Notes: generated by a model not told the origin, from the letters alone. 64,000 nt of DNA from Pycnopodia helianthoides (GCA_032158295.1 CM063246.1:7989589-8053588); one strand, 5' to 3'. Positions 35,801 to 46,600 are shown, counted from the stretch's first letter. Made by a program: numbers and translations.

Positions 35801-36058
35801 ACGTAATCATAACGTCACAACTTACTCAGCTTCTGCTAGTTATGTTCTAATTTCACATGAAGTTTCAAATTGATCAAAGGTTTGCAAGTATGCGTTTGCT
35901 TGAGGACAAAGCCCACTGAGAAGAATAAGTAAAACTAAAAAAACAAAAAGACCGAACAAAAACAATGAGTTGTTCGTGCTGTTGCACGAACACCTCAAAA
36001 AAACAAAAAAAACGAACAAAAACAATGAGTTGTTCGCGCTGTTGCACGAACACCTCAA
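32814..36058. repeat. Block X unit 5 (with captured segment)
   Basis: Starts CTAGAGCGCAAGTGTTTGTC and ends with two tandem hairpin modules at 35955-36058. Like unit 1 it carries the exon-like segment, here at 33197-35025. Confidence 0.65.
33197..35025 (-). pseudogene. Captured-looking exon/intron segment, copy B
   Basis: Near-identical to 22393-24530 in its central part. It has one 108-nt cysteine-rich block (33771-33664) instead of two, the second block at 34334-34138 and a splice donor at 34688-34683. The ATG of the first block is lost (AGG). The 108-nt block encodes the same peptide as copy A's second version. No complete frame is visible. Confidence 0.45.
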
Positions 36059-36532
36059 TAATGAACAAACATCGTTATTCTTCCTTTTAGCGCAGTAATT
36101 CGCAAATAGGTTCGTTGCTGTATGTTGAACCATGGTTGAATAAAAAGGGTTGCGTGCTGGGCACGCTACAATCTTTCCTGATTGTTGATAACGTAGGTAG
36201 GCAGCCAATCGGCAAAATGGCTTCCGTCATAAACCCTTACAACCAAAATGACCTTGCTACGACGACCATGACAGTAAACTTTATTGACTGACTAAGTATC
36301 AATGTCATGTTCATCCCTCATTACAACTTCATCAGCTTACGATAATAACTTGTTCACTTACCCATGACTTCTCAATGCGTAATCGTCAGACTAAGCAGAA
36401 CACGTCTTTGCAGCTACGTCACCAAGTAGATTCTGCTCGTCTGCTTTCCAAACTGTGTATTTTATATTCACTAACAAAGGCTCCTCGCTTAGGTTTCTGT
36501 TCAGTTTGTGTCACACCTTAATAAACAAAAAC

Positions 36533-36718
36533 TTAGCAGAGGTAAAAGTCTGAAGGCTTATAACAACCCTCTATTGCAGTTAAAGTTGTTGGCCTAGTCG
36601 CAGCAACCGTGTCAAAACCAAGGTTCACGCTCCCAGTCTTTGCATTATAGACACCGGATTTCGCAATAACTGATTTGGTAAAAACGTTGGTACTTTCCCC
36701 TTTCCTGCAATATCGTTG
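36533..36718 (-). CDS. Possible 3'-terminal coding exon, unrecognised
   Basis: Minus-strand open frame of 61 codons that follows a CTTTAAG acceptor-like site at 36719-36725 and ends in TAA at 36533-36535. The peptide begins QRYCRKGESTNVFTK, continues with GVYNAKTGSVNLGFDTVAA and ends CYKPSDFYLC. Composition and hydrophobic pattern look protein-like (a beta-rich end of an extracellular protein would fit), but I do not recognise it. A repeat beginning TTAAAGGAAC abuts its upstream side, so upstream exons may be lost. V2 has a copy at 52294-52479 that differs at four bases, all changing amino acids. Confidence 0.4.
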   Translation of the reverse strand, partial: QRYCRKGESTNVFTKSVIAKSGVYNAKTGSVNLGFDTVAATRPTTLTAIEGCYKPSDFYLC

Positions 36719-36721
36719 CTT

Positions 36722-37436
36722 AAAGGAACATTACAGAATTGGTAAGAAAAACACTTGTAAAATATACTTTTTGATCAGAGATTTACATAAAACTTACACG
36801 GTCTAATGATGATGATAGTAGAAAACATCCCTTGAAATATTTCTGTCTGAAATGCCATATTTGATGAGAAATGAATAAACTAATTTTCCGATTGGAGTTT
36901 ATCGCTCAGTGAGCGTTTTATTCATGTGATGAATCTATATGATTTCATGCAAATGTATAATCGGTTTTTCACTATTTTCTCGTGACCCAGATGGCCGATC
37001 GATCTCAAACTTCTACAGGTTTGTCAGTTTATGTATGGTGGATTACATAAAGTGCTTACACTGCCAGCATTTGTTTGGTAGCAAACAGGTATTGTACACT
37101 TTGGTAACAGCTCAAAATCAGTGTCCACATTTTGTGTGATTCAACATGTGAACGAACAAACAAACCTGTGAAAGCTTGAGCTCAATTGGTCATCGAGGAC
37201 ACGAGAAAATGGTGAAAAGAGACCTTATGTGTTTTCTGTTTTTTCAAACATCGAGTTTTTATCGCGCGTGATAAAAACTATTGTTTTACTCATTTCTCAG
37301 AAACAATAGCATTTTAGGCAGAAATATTTTAAGGAACCCTTTCTATCATAACTTACTTAAAATCATGTAAGTTATGTGTGAATCTGTGAACATTTGTGTT
37401 TTTTCGATCTTATCAATAGTGTACAGGGCCTTTAAG
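36722..37436. repeat. Nested members of the TTAAAGG repeat family
   Basis: Begins TTAAAGGAACATTACAGAAT and ends near TACAGGGCCTTTAAG. Blocks TTTTCACTATTTTCTCGTGA and GAGCTCAATTGGTCATCGAG match the members in avidin intron 4. V2 copy: about 52482-53196. Confidence 0.6.
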
Positions 37437-37790
37437 AAGGGGATTTAAAAAAAAAAAAAATCTTATTGGCAAGTATCCAACATTTTTCGCAGGTTGAAAT
37501 CGACCCCCCCCAAAAAAAAATTGAACGCTTGCTGATTTTGTGTAAATATGATAATGGCAAAATCCGAATAACTCTAGTGCATCTGAAATTCTGAAAAATT
37601 AATTGGCTTGCATACAATATCTTTTGTTTTGGAAGCTTTTCAGCCTAGCTTAGTTGCAAAGTATAATTGTGAATTTCCTCTCTGATGGATGTGCACTGCC
37701 ACACTGTAATCGGATGCATTTCCCTGGATCCGACAACCTACAGTGTTGTGAATTGACACCTTTAGGGGTACTTTTTCTGCACACGTAATG
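37437..37790. other. No gene recognised in V1
   Basis: A runs and a C run near 37450-37520, otherwise plain intergenic sequence. Confidence 0.35.
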
Positions 37791-37794
37791 GGAG

Positions 37795-37926
37795 ACTTTT
37801 GAACGCTAGATGGCAGCAGACATACCAGGTAAAATTCTATTGTTAACGTAATTCTAAACATGCGTACATTGCCGAGAACGATTGATTTACCCGGTAAGTC
37901 TGCTGCCACCTAGCGTCCCAAAAGCC
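37795..37926. repeat. Inverted repeat carrying two CTCF-like words
   Basis: CTTTTGAACGCTAGATGGCA at the left pairs with the right end CTGCCACCTAGCGTCCCAAAAG. The two arms, about 40 bp each with mismatches, each contain CTAG(A/G)TGGCAGCAGA in opposite orientation (37806-37820 and 37899-37913). This word resembles the vertebrate CTCF core. V2 has the same pair at 53565-53579 and 53659-53673. Confidence 0.6.
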
Positions 37927-38390
37927 CCCCATTGGAGGCAGGTATAGTTGCAAACAATTGAAATTAGCAATCGCGAAATAGCAATCATGTACGTACACGA
38001 TGAGTCTAAAGTTGCATGACACATATCGTGTTCGTTCACAATAAGAGCGGGCTTGTTTTGACTCGTGTGGCGGCCCTTCGCTTCCGTAGATACGAGTGTT
38101 CCTAAGGGGCAACACAATATGACGTCATCACAACTTAACCACTGGGGCATGTTTTGTAACTTTGATTTTGAACCTCCGCCAAGAACTATGGTTGGGGGTT
38201 GAAGTCGTGCCACAGGATGGTAAGGTAACTTGGTAAGAATCACCCGCAGCTATTCATAATGTAGGCCTATAACATGTTGAGAACCGATTCCCTTCCAAGG
38301 AATGTGGTTTTAAGAGAGCGGGATTAAAAACATTTCTATCTGAGAAACGATCCTGAATAAAACGGCTCTCAGATTGTGTATTCCAATTAC
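37927..38390. other. No gene recognised in V1
   Basis: Overlapping minus-strand open frames of 90-118 codons run through here and the inverted repeat. They are kept in V2 with small shifts and frame changes and have no recognisable domain, so I do not call a gene. Confidence 0.35.
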
Positions 38391-38399
38391 AAATTATTG

Positions 38400-38597
38400 A
38401 TTCCTGCGTGAGGTCTCAAAATCAATTCAAATATTTTACTGAGAAATTACTTCTTTCTCGAAAACTACGTTACTTCAGAGGGAGCCGTTTCTCACAATGT
38501 GTTATACTATCAACAGCTCTCCATTGCTCGTTACCAAGTAAGTTTTTATGCTAACAATTATTTTGAGTACTTACCAATAGTGTCCAGTGCCTTTAAT
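38400..38597. repeat. Right half of a TTAAAGGCACTGG-family element
   Basis: The blocks TTACTTCAGAGGGAGCCGTT, GTGTTATACTATCAACAGC and CCAATAGTGTCCAGTGCCTT, ending TTTAA at 38597, form the right half and terminus of the family. The left end is missing. V2 copy: about 54178-54357. Confidence 0.7.
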
Positions 38598-38695
38598 GTA
38601 CAAAGTGACTCACGTTTTTAAATTAAGTATGCTGATATAGTACTGACAGGTCTGATAATTTGCAATGATGAGTCGGAATATATAGAAACAACTTG

Positions 38696-38905
38696 AGAGG
38701 GTGTGTGTATCAAGTATATGAAAATGTCAGGGGATTGCACGTCAGGAATTTGTTGTGCACTGATTAATGAGGTCATTCTGTCTAGTGGTATGATGTACGG
38801 ATCACAGAAGCCGCCGATCAACTCAATTTTCTCTACATACCTAGCCCGACTCGCGAAATCTAACTTTTCAGCATATGCCGACAAGTATGGAGCAAAAGTT
38901 GCCAT
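38696..38905 (-). pseudogene. N-terminal exon fragment of a multicopy (mobile-element-like) protein
   Basis: Open from an ATG at 38905: MATFAPYLSAYAEKL, then RARYVEKIELIGG, FCDPYIIPLDR and SPDIFIYLIHTPSQ. I recall this pattern (an E-K-L...Y-x-x-K-I...G-G...D-P-Y...P-D-I-x-x-Y-L segment) from the N-termini of abundant invertebrate multicopy proteins, often ones with YqaJ-type nuclease or SWIM-finger domains. That is memory, not a search. The frame loses similarity after the HTPSQ block and no clear donor follows. The upstream side abuts the inverted-repeat element at 38913. V2 copy: 54457-54666. Confidence 0.4.
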
Positions 38906-38912
38906 ATTTCTG

Positions 38913-39722
38913 TTAAAGGAACACGTTGCCTTCGGGTTGGGCGCTGTTGGGCGCTTTTGGGCTATAAAAAGCGTTTGATGTATAATGAGCACAGTCGGAA
39001 AGATGTTTAAAAAGTAGAATATAATGATCCACACAAACGTGCCTTAGAAATGCTTCGCTTTTGATAACTTCCGCGAAACAAAACGCTCCGCCATTATGGG
39101 AGTCAAGATTTTGACTTCCATAAATGGCGGACAAATTCTATTAGTCTTATTTCCAGTCGCAGCTGTTGAACTACGACTGAGCAATTATTTTATTAAAAAG
39201 GTTACGATTACCATCTGTTTATTGTGTTCCAATAAATATCCAGTTAATAAATGAATGAAAAAAGAAAGAAAAAACATACGTTAAATAATAAAGTAGCAAG
39301 TCCCCATGTCTCGGTCCGTCCGGGCGTCCAGGGACGTACCAGCAGCAGCAAAGCCCCGCGGCCATACCACCCATAGACCTCCCCCTGCCTGCTGCAGTAC
39401 AATAGACGACGCGAAGACAGGGTTCTAGTACAATGTATGATTTTAGCGGGGCCAACCTAGTAACACCGATGCTTTGTGTGGTGTAAGAAGGTCTGGTACC
39501 CGTTACTGTTATTTTATCGACGATCGTATTGACGGATTGAAAAACGTATACATTTCGCGGGACATGTCTCGGGGGTCAGAGGTCAATTTTTTTTTTTAAA
39601 TTACCATTCACTAATTATAACACATTAAAGGTGTTTTATTGCAAGAAAAACTCTTAATAAGTATAAGGAACACCTCCAAACAGTAAAATTTCATGAGATT
39701 TGAAGGCAACGTGTTCCTTTAA
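38913..39722. mobile_element. Element with TTAAAGGAACACGTTGCCTT terminal inverted repeats
   Basis: The left end TTAAAGGAACACGTTGCCTT (38913-38932) is the exact complement of the right end AAGGCAACGTGTTCCTTTAA (39703-39722). The 810-bp interior includes a short hairpin (39088-39107 against 39111-39131) and a GC-rich stretch at 39300-39420. No transposase frame is visible. V2 copy: 54674-55473. Confidence 0.75.
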
Positions 39723-39822
39723 GTTTGCATGCAATAAAGTACCTCTTAAGTTCAACAACGTGTTTGACCTTAACAAGTTGCTCCGCCTACGGCTGGTGAC
39801 GTCACGTGCAAAACCTCAAGGC

Positions 39823-40256
39823 ACCCCAACACGGCGAGGAATTCAACCGGTGCTCCGACGTTCACTACAGAGGGCGAGTACACTGATGATCTAAATTTCA
39901 CCTTCGCTCGGCCCCAGCGGCCTATCCAGGACCGCTGGGATGGGCTAATCAGCTTGCACAGATTCTTGTTCAAGAATTACGTCATGCGTGTAGTGCTTGC
40001 AGTGTGAGTGTGATGCAAGATGGGACTGATCATTAACCAATGAGCGTGCTTGATACGTTTGCCCATCCCAGCGCCTTTGGTTTTAGGGCAAGGCGCTGGG
40101 GACGAGCGAAAATTTCACCGAGAGACCAGTGGGCGAATACCCAAGAGACGGTCTACCTGCTGAGCGTATTATGAATCCTGCTGGGGCGCCCCCACCGTAC
40201 TCAACGCTACCTAAACCATAGGAAGAATCTCTACAGATAGCTGAAAACCATTGACG
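39823..40256 (+). pseudogene. Truncated copy of the last CUB/LDLa exon, split by a MITE
   Basis: 39823-39902 and 40111-40256 match codons 291-381 of the CUB/LDLa gene. The copy has no transmembrane part, is interrupted by the 208-bp MITE at 39903-40110, has an in-frame stop (CCATAG) just after the PPPY region, and lacks 54 bp near the 3' end. It marks the left border of U2. Confidence 0.85.
39903..40110. mobile_element. 208-bp MITE, TTCGCTCG...CGAGCGAA ends, 9-bp target duplication
   Basis: The left end TTCGCTCGGCCCCAGCG pairs with the right end CGCTGGGGACGAGCGAA (16 of 17). Flanks AATTTCACC at 39894-39902 and 40111-40119 are an exact 9-bp target duplication. The intact gene at 10266-10274 has AATTTCACC once. 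A truncated copy is at 55715-55846. No coding capacity. Confidence 0.9.
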
Positions 40257-40335
40257 TGGATTAGCCCTTCCAATGAAATATACTTATATTACATTTACGC
40301 ATGCGTACATACACTATTGGTGGGCAAACGCCATA

Positions 40336-40497
40336 GGCCCTAGTTTCGAATTCGAGGTTTAGGCTCCAAAATCGGCTCAGGCTAGCTAGGCTCCCTCAAT
40401 TATTTTAACTTACGCATGCTTTGTGGTCAGGGCTTCAGACAAGAAAACTGGGCCTGAAGTCCAATCCGGAGCCGAAGCCGTGGATTCGAAAAGGGCC
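40336..40497. mobile_element. U2 copy of the GGCCC-ended MITE
   Basis: Same element and same ATA flanks as 10544-10703, with a few substitutions near the left end. Confidence 0.85.
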
Positions 40498-43146
40498 ATA
40501 AAGTTAGTTATGCACTAGGCAAACTCACAAACGCGTATGGCGTCACGCCATCATCAGCCCAACGCAAAAATGTGCGATGCTCCCTCATTTACTTTTGCCA
40601 ATCAGTGGTGTTAGTGCGCATGTGCTGAGTGCATTTTAAATAGTTGATAGGAATGGTCTATTGTCTTGAGCAAAACCTGTAAATGACAATGCTCTCTGCC
40701 CCAAAGTTGCCGACACACACAAAAAAGGAGAGTAATTTTTATAAGATTTATCTCTAAATTCCCCCATTTGAATTAAGAAAGAAAATATCATACAGATTAT
40801 TAATAATTAAAGAGCAAGAAATCTTTACTGCGTTTATTCTTTCATGTGCAACAAGCCCCGTTTAAAAAAATATTTTTGAATAATTTTGAAGTAAACCATT
40901 AAGAAAGTGAAACTTATAATATATTATTATTTCTTTTTACAATACGTTTTTTTTAAGACACGGGTTAGTGTCATTTTGTTCAAAATGTGTGTATGCTTTT
41001 AGAACCTTGAATCTCTTTCCGCTCCAAGCTTCGTTGTCTTAATTTTGTAAACTTGTAAATTTCAAAGTAAGTCGATTAAACCTTCCAAGTATTTTCTCTT
41101 TAATTATCTTTGTTTATTATTGCTGAATGATTTTTGAAGTAAAAAGATGCCAAAAAACCTTTTTTGTGCAAAAGATGATGTTGAGTATTGTGTCTAAACT
41201 TTCTTTTGAACGGAATAGGCTTCGCAAAGCTAACAAGAGAGAACAAAAACTGAATGAACACCTTGAATATTATGTTTACGAAGGTTGGCTGATAATAAAA
41301 ACAATAACTCCAAAAGCAATGGGGAAGCATCTAGATGAAAAAGGAACAACTGTGAGGGTGGAGTTACAGAAGGCGGCGCTTTCGGGAACAGCGAGGATTC
41401 TGAGAAAGACCATTGAGATCTACTCGAGGAGTTTAATACCGGCACAAAGGAAAATGTGATCTTTCTTTTGCATGCTGTGATAAAACGAAAAGCACTGGAA
41501 CAAACAAATGTAAATAGGACTAAAAGCACAATCACTTTACAAGAAGAAGCACTACGTCAACAAAATATTGAAATAAAGTTATAGATACAAAGCAAATATA
41601 GAATATACGACAACGGCAAAACGTTTGTAAAAGGAATTAAGCCGCAGCATAGGTCATTCAAACAATGATCAATTTTGTTTATACACGTAAAAGCAAAAGC
41701 TCAATTATGCGACATTAGCTAGAAACATTTCTAAAAGGAACAAGCCAAAGCCCAAGCTAAACCAACAACGAACACGGATTAGAATATTAAACTAAAATCG
41801 TGAGTTTTTAAAGCCTTTTTAAACAACTGAGGGAAGACATGGCACGGATGTTATAAGGTATTATTGTTGTTCCAGACTCTGACTGAAAATGCAGCAAATG
41901 TTCAGTCCCCATAAAAAGTTGTTCTGCTTGCGAAAGTGTGGCTAAGAATAAGGCAATGTGAAGAGGAACGTAGTAGTAGACCAGCCAAACTTGAAAAAGT
42001 TCTCTAGAAAAAAATTCCCCGGCATATTTTGTTAATAGCTGGCATCCATGCTAGATCTATTGTTCATGGGATCAGGAAGACGACTAATGTGGATGCCACC
42101 CTCAATTTTGAATTTTAAGGTCATTTTGAGCTCAAAATAAGGTCAAAATGGGGATTTTTTTTATTTTGCACCAAATTTGACCCCGAGTGGTAGCTCTGTC
42201 CATAAAATGTATTTTTATCATCATATTGACATATTATCAAACCAGACTTTTTTTTCGGATGTAACCTAGCAAACGAACTACTACATTTTACAAACTGTTT
42301 CGTCGTGTTGTGATGTGTTTTTTAGTGAAGCTGCCATCTTTGTTAATACATGCACATTATTTGCATTTTTATCTTGATGTACAACATGAATTGCTGGCGA
42401 AAAAGAAGTATATAAAGGATCAAATAAGGGTGCAGCCTCCAGAAGGGCGCCACCAACAACAAACAATAGTCTAAGATAGAGACTACCACGGAGTCGATGA
42501 CTACCCAACAATCCTGGTATGTTTGGGGAGACAGATTTCTGTGGGATTTCATTTCAAAAATACCTCTGCCACTTGCCTGATTCTATTCACGTTGACATGA
42601 ACACATTGGTGTAGAAACAAACACTCTTGGGGGGGGGAGTGGGGTCGTGCCTTTCTATCGCTGCACCTTACATGTGGAATCATCTTCCTGCGATCAGCAT
42701 ACAATCTCCTTCAATGGTCATTTTTAACACTTTGCTTAAATCCCTTTCGAGAGCTTACTGTACTTTTGAATATAACGATAGATCGATTGATAGATCAGGG
42801 CTGACTCACTGCATGCATCGGCGAAAATATTCAATGACACTATAGTTAGTTAGTTAGATTAATATGAGTTAACAGTTTGATGCTAATGAATATTGAAAAG
42901 TTAATACTGGTTGGAAAGTGTTTGAACCAGAATCTTCATAAATCATGCTTCGCCTAGTGGTTGCCTCAATGAATCAGATATAAACGGCATTAATTATGCC
43001 AGAACGAGAAACAATCTTGGGCTAATCTTGGGCTAATCTTGGGCTAAACGTAAACGTATTAATAAAAGCATGCACACAAACTACCATTTAAAAAAAAAAA
43101 GGGGTGTTCAGCACTCAGCAGTCTGTGATCCGATCAGCACATCATT
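40498..43146. other. Intergenic part of U2; open frame at 41127-41459
   Basis: Counterpart of 10704-13337. The 110-codon plus-strand frame is intact here (VELQKAALSGTARILRK near its end) but broken in U1 and U3. It is probably a relic, not a conserved gene. Nothing else seen. Confidence 0.4.
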
Positions 43147-43633
43147 TAGTCATGGCCCGAGAGGTCAGTTATCGATAGTGGATTGTGTTTGGACGTTTAT
43201 AGTAATTCGTGATAGCGCGCCCTCTTACGGCACGATTTAACCAACTTGACCAGCTCCCATTGCCATCATGGGAACCCTGCAGCTCTGAGTTAAGTTTTGT
43301 TTCGTTTTCTCCCAGCCTTTCCTATGGAACCAATCAGCGCACGATCGTACTAAAAGAATTTACATAAAACATTGTGTGGCACAGGGTCATTTTTGTTCAT
43401 AATAATAGTTTATGAAAATTAATTTCTGCGATGGCGCAATGATTGGTTCCACAGGAGGAGAGGCTGGGGATTAAACAAAGGTCATCCAATGCCAATGCTG
43501 CAGGGCTCCCAAGACGTTACAGGCTCAAGTTGGTTAAATTGTGCCATAAGAGGGCGCGCTATTACGAACTATATATATTACGAGTGTACATGCACAACTC
43601 ACTATCGATAACTGACGCCTTGTGCCAAGACTA
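43147..43633. mobile_element. U2 copy of the TAGTC-ended MITE
   Basis: Same element as 13338-13825, with flanks CACATCATT and CACACCATT. Its right terminal repeat now contains the stop codon of avidin 2. Confidence 0.85.
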
Positions 43634-46600
43634 CACACCATTCGAATCTCAGCTTAATGATCCCTATGTTCTTCGTTTCTTCTTGCTGATTTTGACGACC
43701 GAAGTCTCTCGGGGTATGGGTGTCCTTATGCCGGCGGGGACCGTCTCGTACAGGTACCATGTGAAAAGTGTCTTGCCCAACTCTGCAATTATTGAAAGGG
43801 ATTAAATGTACGTTTAGGTTACAAATTTGATTGTTTGCGGCTTTCTTTTAAATTCATGACCACTACGCATCATCACATCAAATGAGTATCTGCAACATGA
43901 TTTGTAAAAACAAAATGAAAAAATGTGTTTCCGGTAAAATGTACACTCCCAAACCTCTTCCAGACTGGTACTACACACAACGAGTTCATGTGTACACACA
44001 CGGTATTATGGCATGCAAGGTACATCTCTCAGGAACCAGCAGGTTCAAAAGCAGGTAGCACATTTATGTTCTGCAGCACACGCTGGCTACGGAGTCAACA
44101 GTTAAGGGATAGGGAAAAACAGCCTATTATATCCCTTAACTGTTGACTCCATAGCCGACGTGTGCTACAGAAAAAAAAAAAAAAAAAAAAAAAAAATCGC
44201 AAGCAGGTATCTGGCGTTAGTGACGTCAGATATTCAGTGTACTTGTACCACGGCCAGATGTGAACATAATCCCTCAATAAAATTCACTTGGCGTGAACGA
44301 TCTTTTCAAAGCCCCACCACCAGTTACCTGTATGACCCCCAGTTATCTTTAGGAGTGTCAACCTCGGACTTCAATATCCACGTGGTCAGGAGGGTCTTTT
44401 TGCCGTCACAGTTATGACACTGTCCGGTCCAGCTGGTGACTGAGGTGCCATTCTTCCACATGACGGTCATGCCAAAAGTATCATGCTCACCTTTGATAGA
44501 AGTTTGCCCCACGAGCTTAGAGGCACATTTACCTTGGGGGGGGGGGATAAAATATTGATAACTGAATTAAACGTCATCGCAGCCAGAGGACGAATAAAGA
44601 CAGTTCTACAGACAAAAGATGTTAAGAATTATACAAATCTAAATACAGACATAAACATACAATGGAGAGAAATGCAATAGAGAAATGAATTTAATTTCAA
44701 AAATAAATATGTTTGTAGACTGTGCTACAAATGCGACTTAGAGACAGTCAACTGCACTCGTGCAAGAATAATACGCCCATAGCGTTAGTTTAAAGGCACT
44801 GGACACCTTTGGTAATTGTCAAAAATCAGTATTCTCACTTGGTGTATCCCATCATTATGCATAAAATAACAAATCTGTGAACATTTTGACTCAATTGGTC
44901 TTCGCAGTTGCAAGAAAATAATGAAAGAAAAAACACCCTCGTTGCCCAAATTTGTGTGCTTTCAGGTGCATAATAAAAGGCTTCGCTGAAGTCTTTTATT
45001 ATTTGAGTGAGAAATGACCTCTTTCTCAAAAACTACATTACTTCAGAGGGAGCCGTTTCTCACAATGTTTTATACTATCAAGCTCTCGTTGCTTGTTTCT
45101 AGGTAAGTTTTTATGCTAACAATTGTTTTGAATAATTACAAATAGTGTTCAGTGCCTTTAAAACACTTTCTTTAAACCGAAGTCAAGAATATAGAACTGT
45201 GATCGTTCTTCCTTCATCAAGATTGCCTGGAACTGCAGTTACCTATTAATTTGCTTCTCTCAACCTTTGTCACTATTGGTAAGATCGAAAAACACAAATG
45301 TTCACAGATTCACACATAACTTACATGATTTAAAGTAATGGTAGAAAGGGTTCCTTAAAATCTTTCTGCCTAAAATGCTATCGTTTCTGAGAAATTAGTA
45401 AAACAATAGTTTTTATCACACCTTAACACATAAGGTCTCTTTTCACTATTTTCTCGTGACCTCGATGACCAATTGAGCTCAAACTTTCGCAGGTTTAAAT
45501 GTTCATGCGTATGTTGAATCACACAAAATGTGGACACTAATTTTGAGCTGTTACCGGGTTAAAGCACATGTACAACATTGGTAATTTTCAAAGACTAGTA
45601 TCCGCACTTTATGTGACCCAACATATACATAAAATAAAAAGCCTGTGAAATTTTAAGCTCAATCAGTCTTCGGAGTCATGAGAAAACAGTGTTAAACCTC
45701 TATTATATGTTTTCACTGTTTTCAAGCATCGGGTTTTGGACCCGCGAGATAAAAACTAATTGTTTTACTCGTTTCCTAAAAACTAAAGCATTTCAAGCAA
45801 AACTAAAGTGAAGTTTTCAACCATGATCATCTTTATACAAAGTTATGTGCAAATCTGTGAATATTTATATTTTCAATCTTACCAATGTTCTACACACCCT
45901 TTAAGCTTTACAGACAGCGCGTCACCGTATTAAGTAAACATAGGTCATCTTGCTTGTAACTTGAGGAGCTACAGAAGTTTAGAACCCATAGTCTGGAGAT
46001 TGCATATTTTGTAGTGCCCTATGAGATACACGAGTTAAAAACCTCGGGGGGGGGGGGCATTTGATAAAGTGTTCCCCACGCATCAAAAAGTGGGATGGGG
46101 ATGTATCCCTCTGTCCCCCCAGGATTGACGCCCAATTTATTTCGTCTAAGTGAACTTATCGTTCAAGAGAAGGGGGTTTGGTTTAGTTGGTTAAAAGGTG
46201 CTATATAGGTCTCACAACTCTCTCCAAGTGCTATATTATTAAAACTGCGTATCATTTCACTGGGATGATTGAAGTGATAGCCCGGAAATTTTGCATTAAT
46301 TAAACAAACAAAAAACATTTTTTACAGTGGACTCCTGAGTTGTCGCATAAGAAACAATCTATATTTTCTGCCTTTGGTGACGATTTAAACACTAAACCAT
46401 CCATTGATTGAATTGAATTGCAATCTTACCGGCAGCTCCCGGCTTAGTTTCGACAGCTGTCCGATATTCCCCAGTCAAAACCCCGTCATTACCAACGGGG
46501 TTGAAGATGACCTCAGATCCAAGCTGATTGTACCAGGTACCTTCAAGTGAGCAATCTAGAACAAGGAATTAAAATAAATACACAGACAATAGTAGATGTA

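Larger units (their letters stand above)
21343..36058. mobile_element. Block X: 14.7-kb composite of hairpin-ended repeat units
   Basis: U2/V2 reads GTATAAATAAAATAATGAAC at 51552-51571, whereas U1/V1 has the same flanks split exactly here, with no duplicated target bases: the left flank ends at 21342 and the right resumes at 36059. The block starts CTAGAGCTTAAGTGTTTGTA and ends in a GTTGTTCG...CGAACACCTCAA hairpin. The start motif recurs at 27372, 28839, 30221 and 32814, and the end hairpin near 25634, 30056, 30115, 30173, 31567, 31615, 35969 and 36029. Insertion between A and T without target duplication, a 3' hairpin, tandem 3' ends and captured exon-like DNA suggest a Helitron-like non-autonomous element. 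The usual 5' TC is absent and 3' CTRR is only partly present. No Rep or helicase frame was found. Confidence 0.65.
36059..40110. repeat. Segmental duplication unit V1
   Basis: Matches 51571-55846 (V2) closely in the same order, offset about 15.76 kb. It ends inside the MITE at 39903-40110, in the truncated CUB/LDLa exon that joins it to U2. Confidence 0.85.

Noticed and set aside
22080..35820. Array of separate enhancers placed by selection
   Set aside because: The words recur because the repeat units recur; regulatory function is not shown by sequence alone, so only a finding is reported.
37887..38243. 118-codon minus-strand open frame and its V2 version of 135 codons
   Set aside because: The frame runs through an inverted repeat and is altered by indels between V1 and V2; no domain seen.
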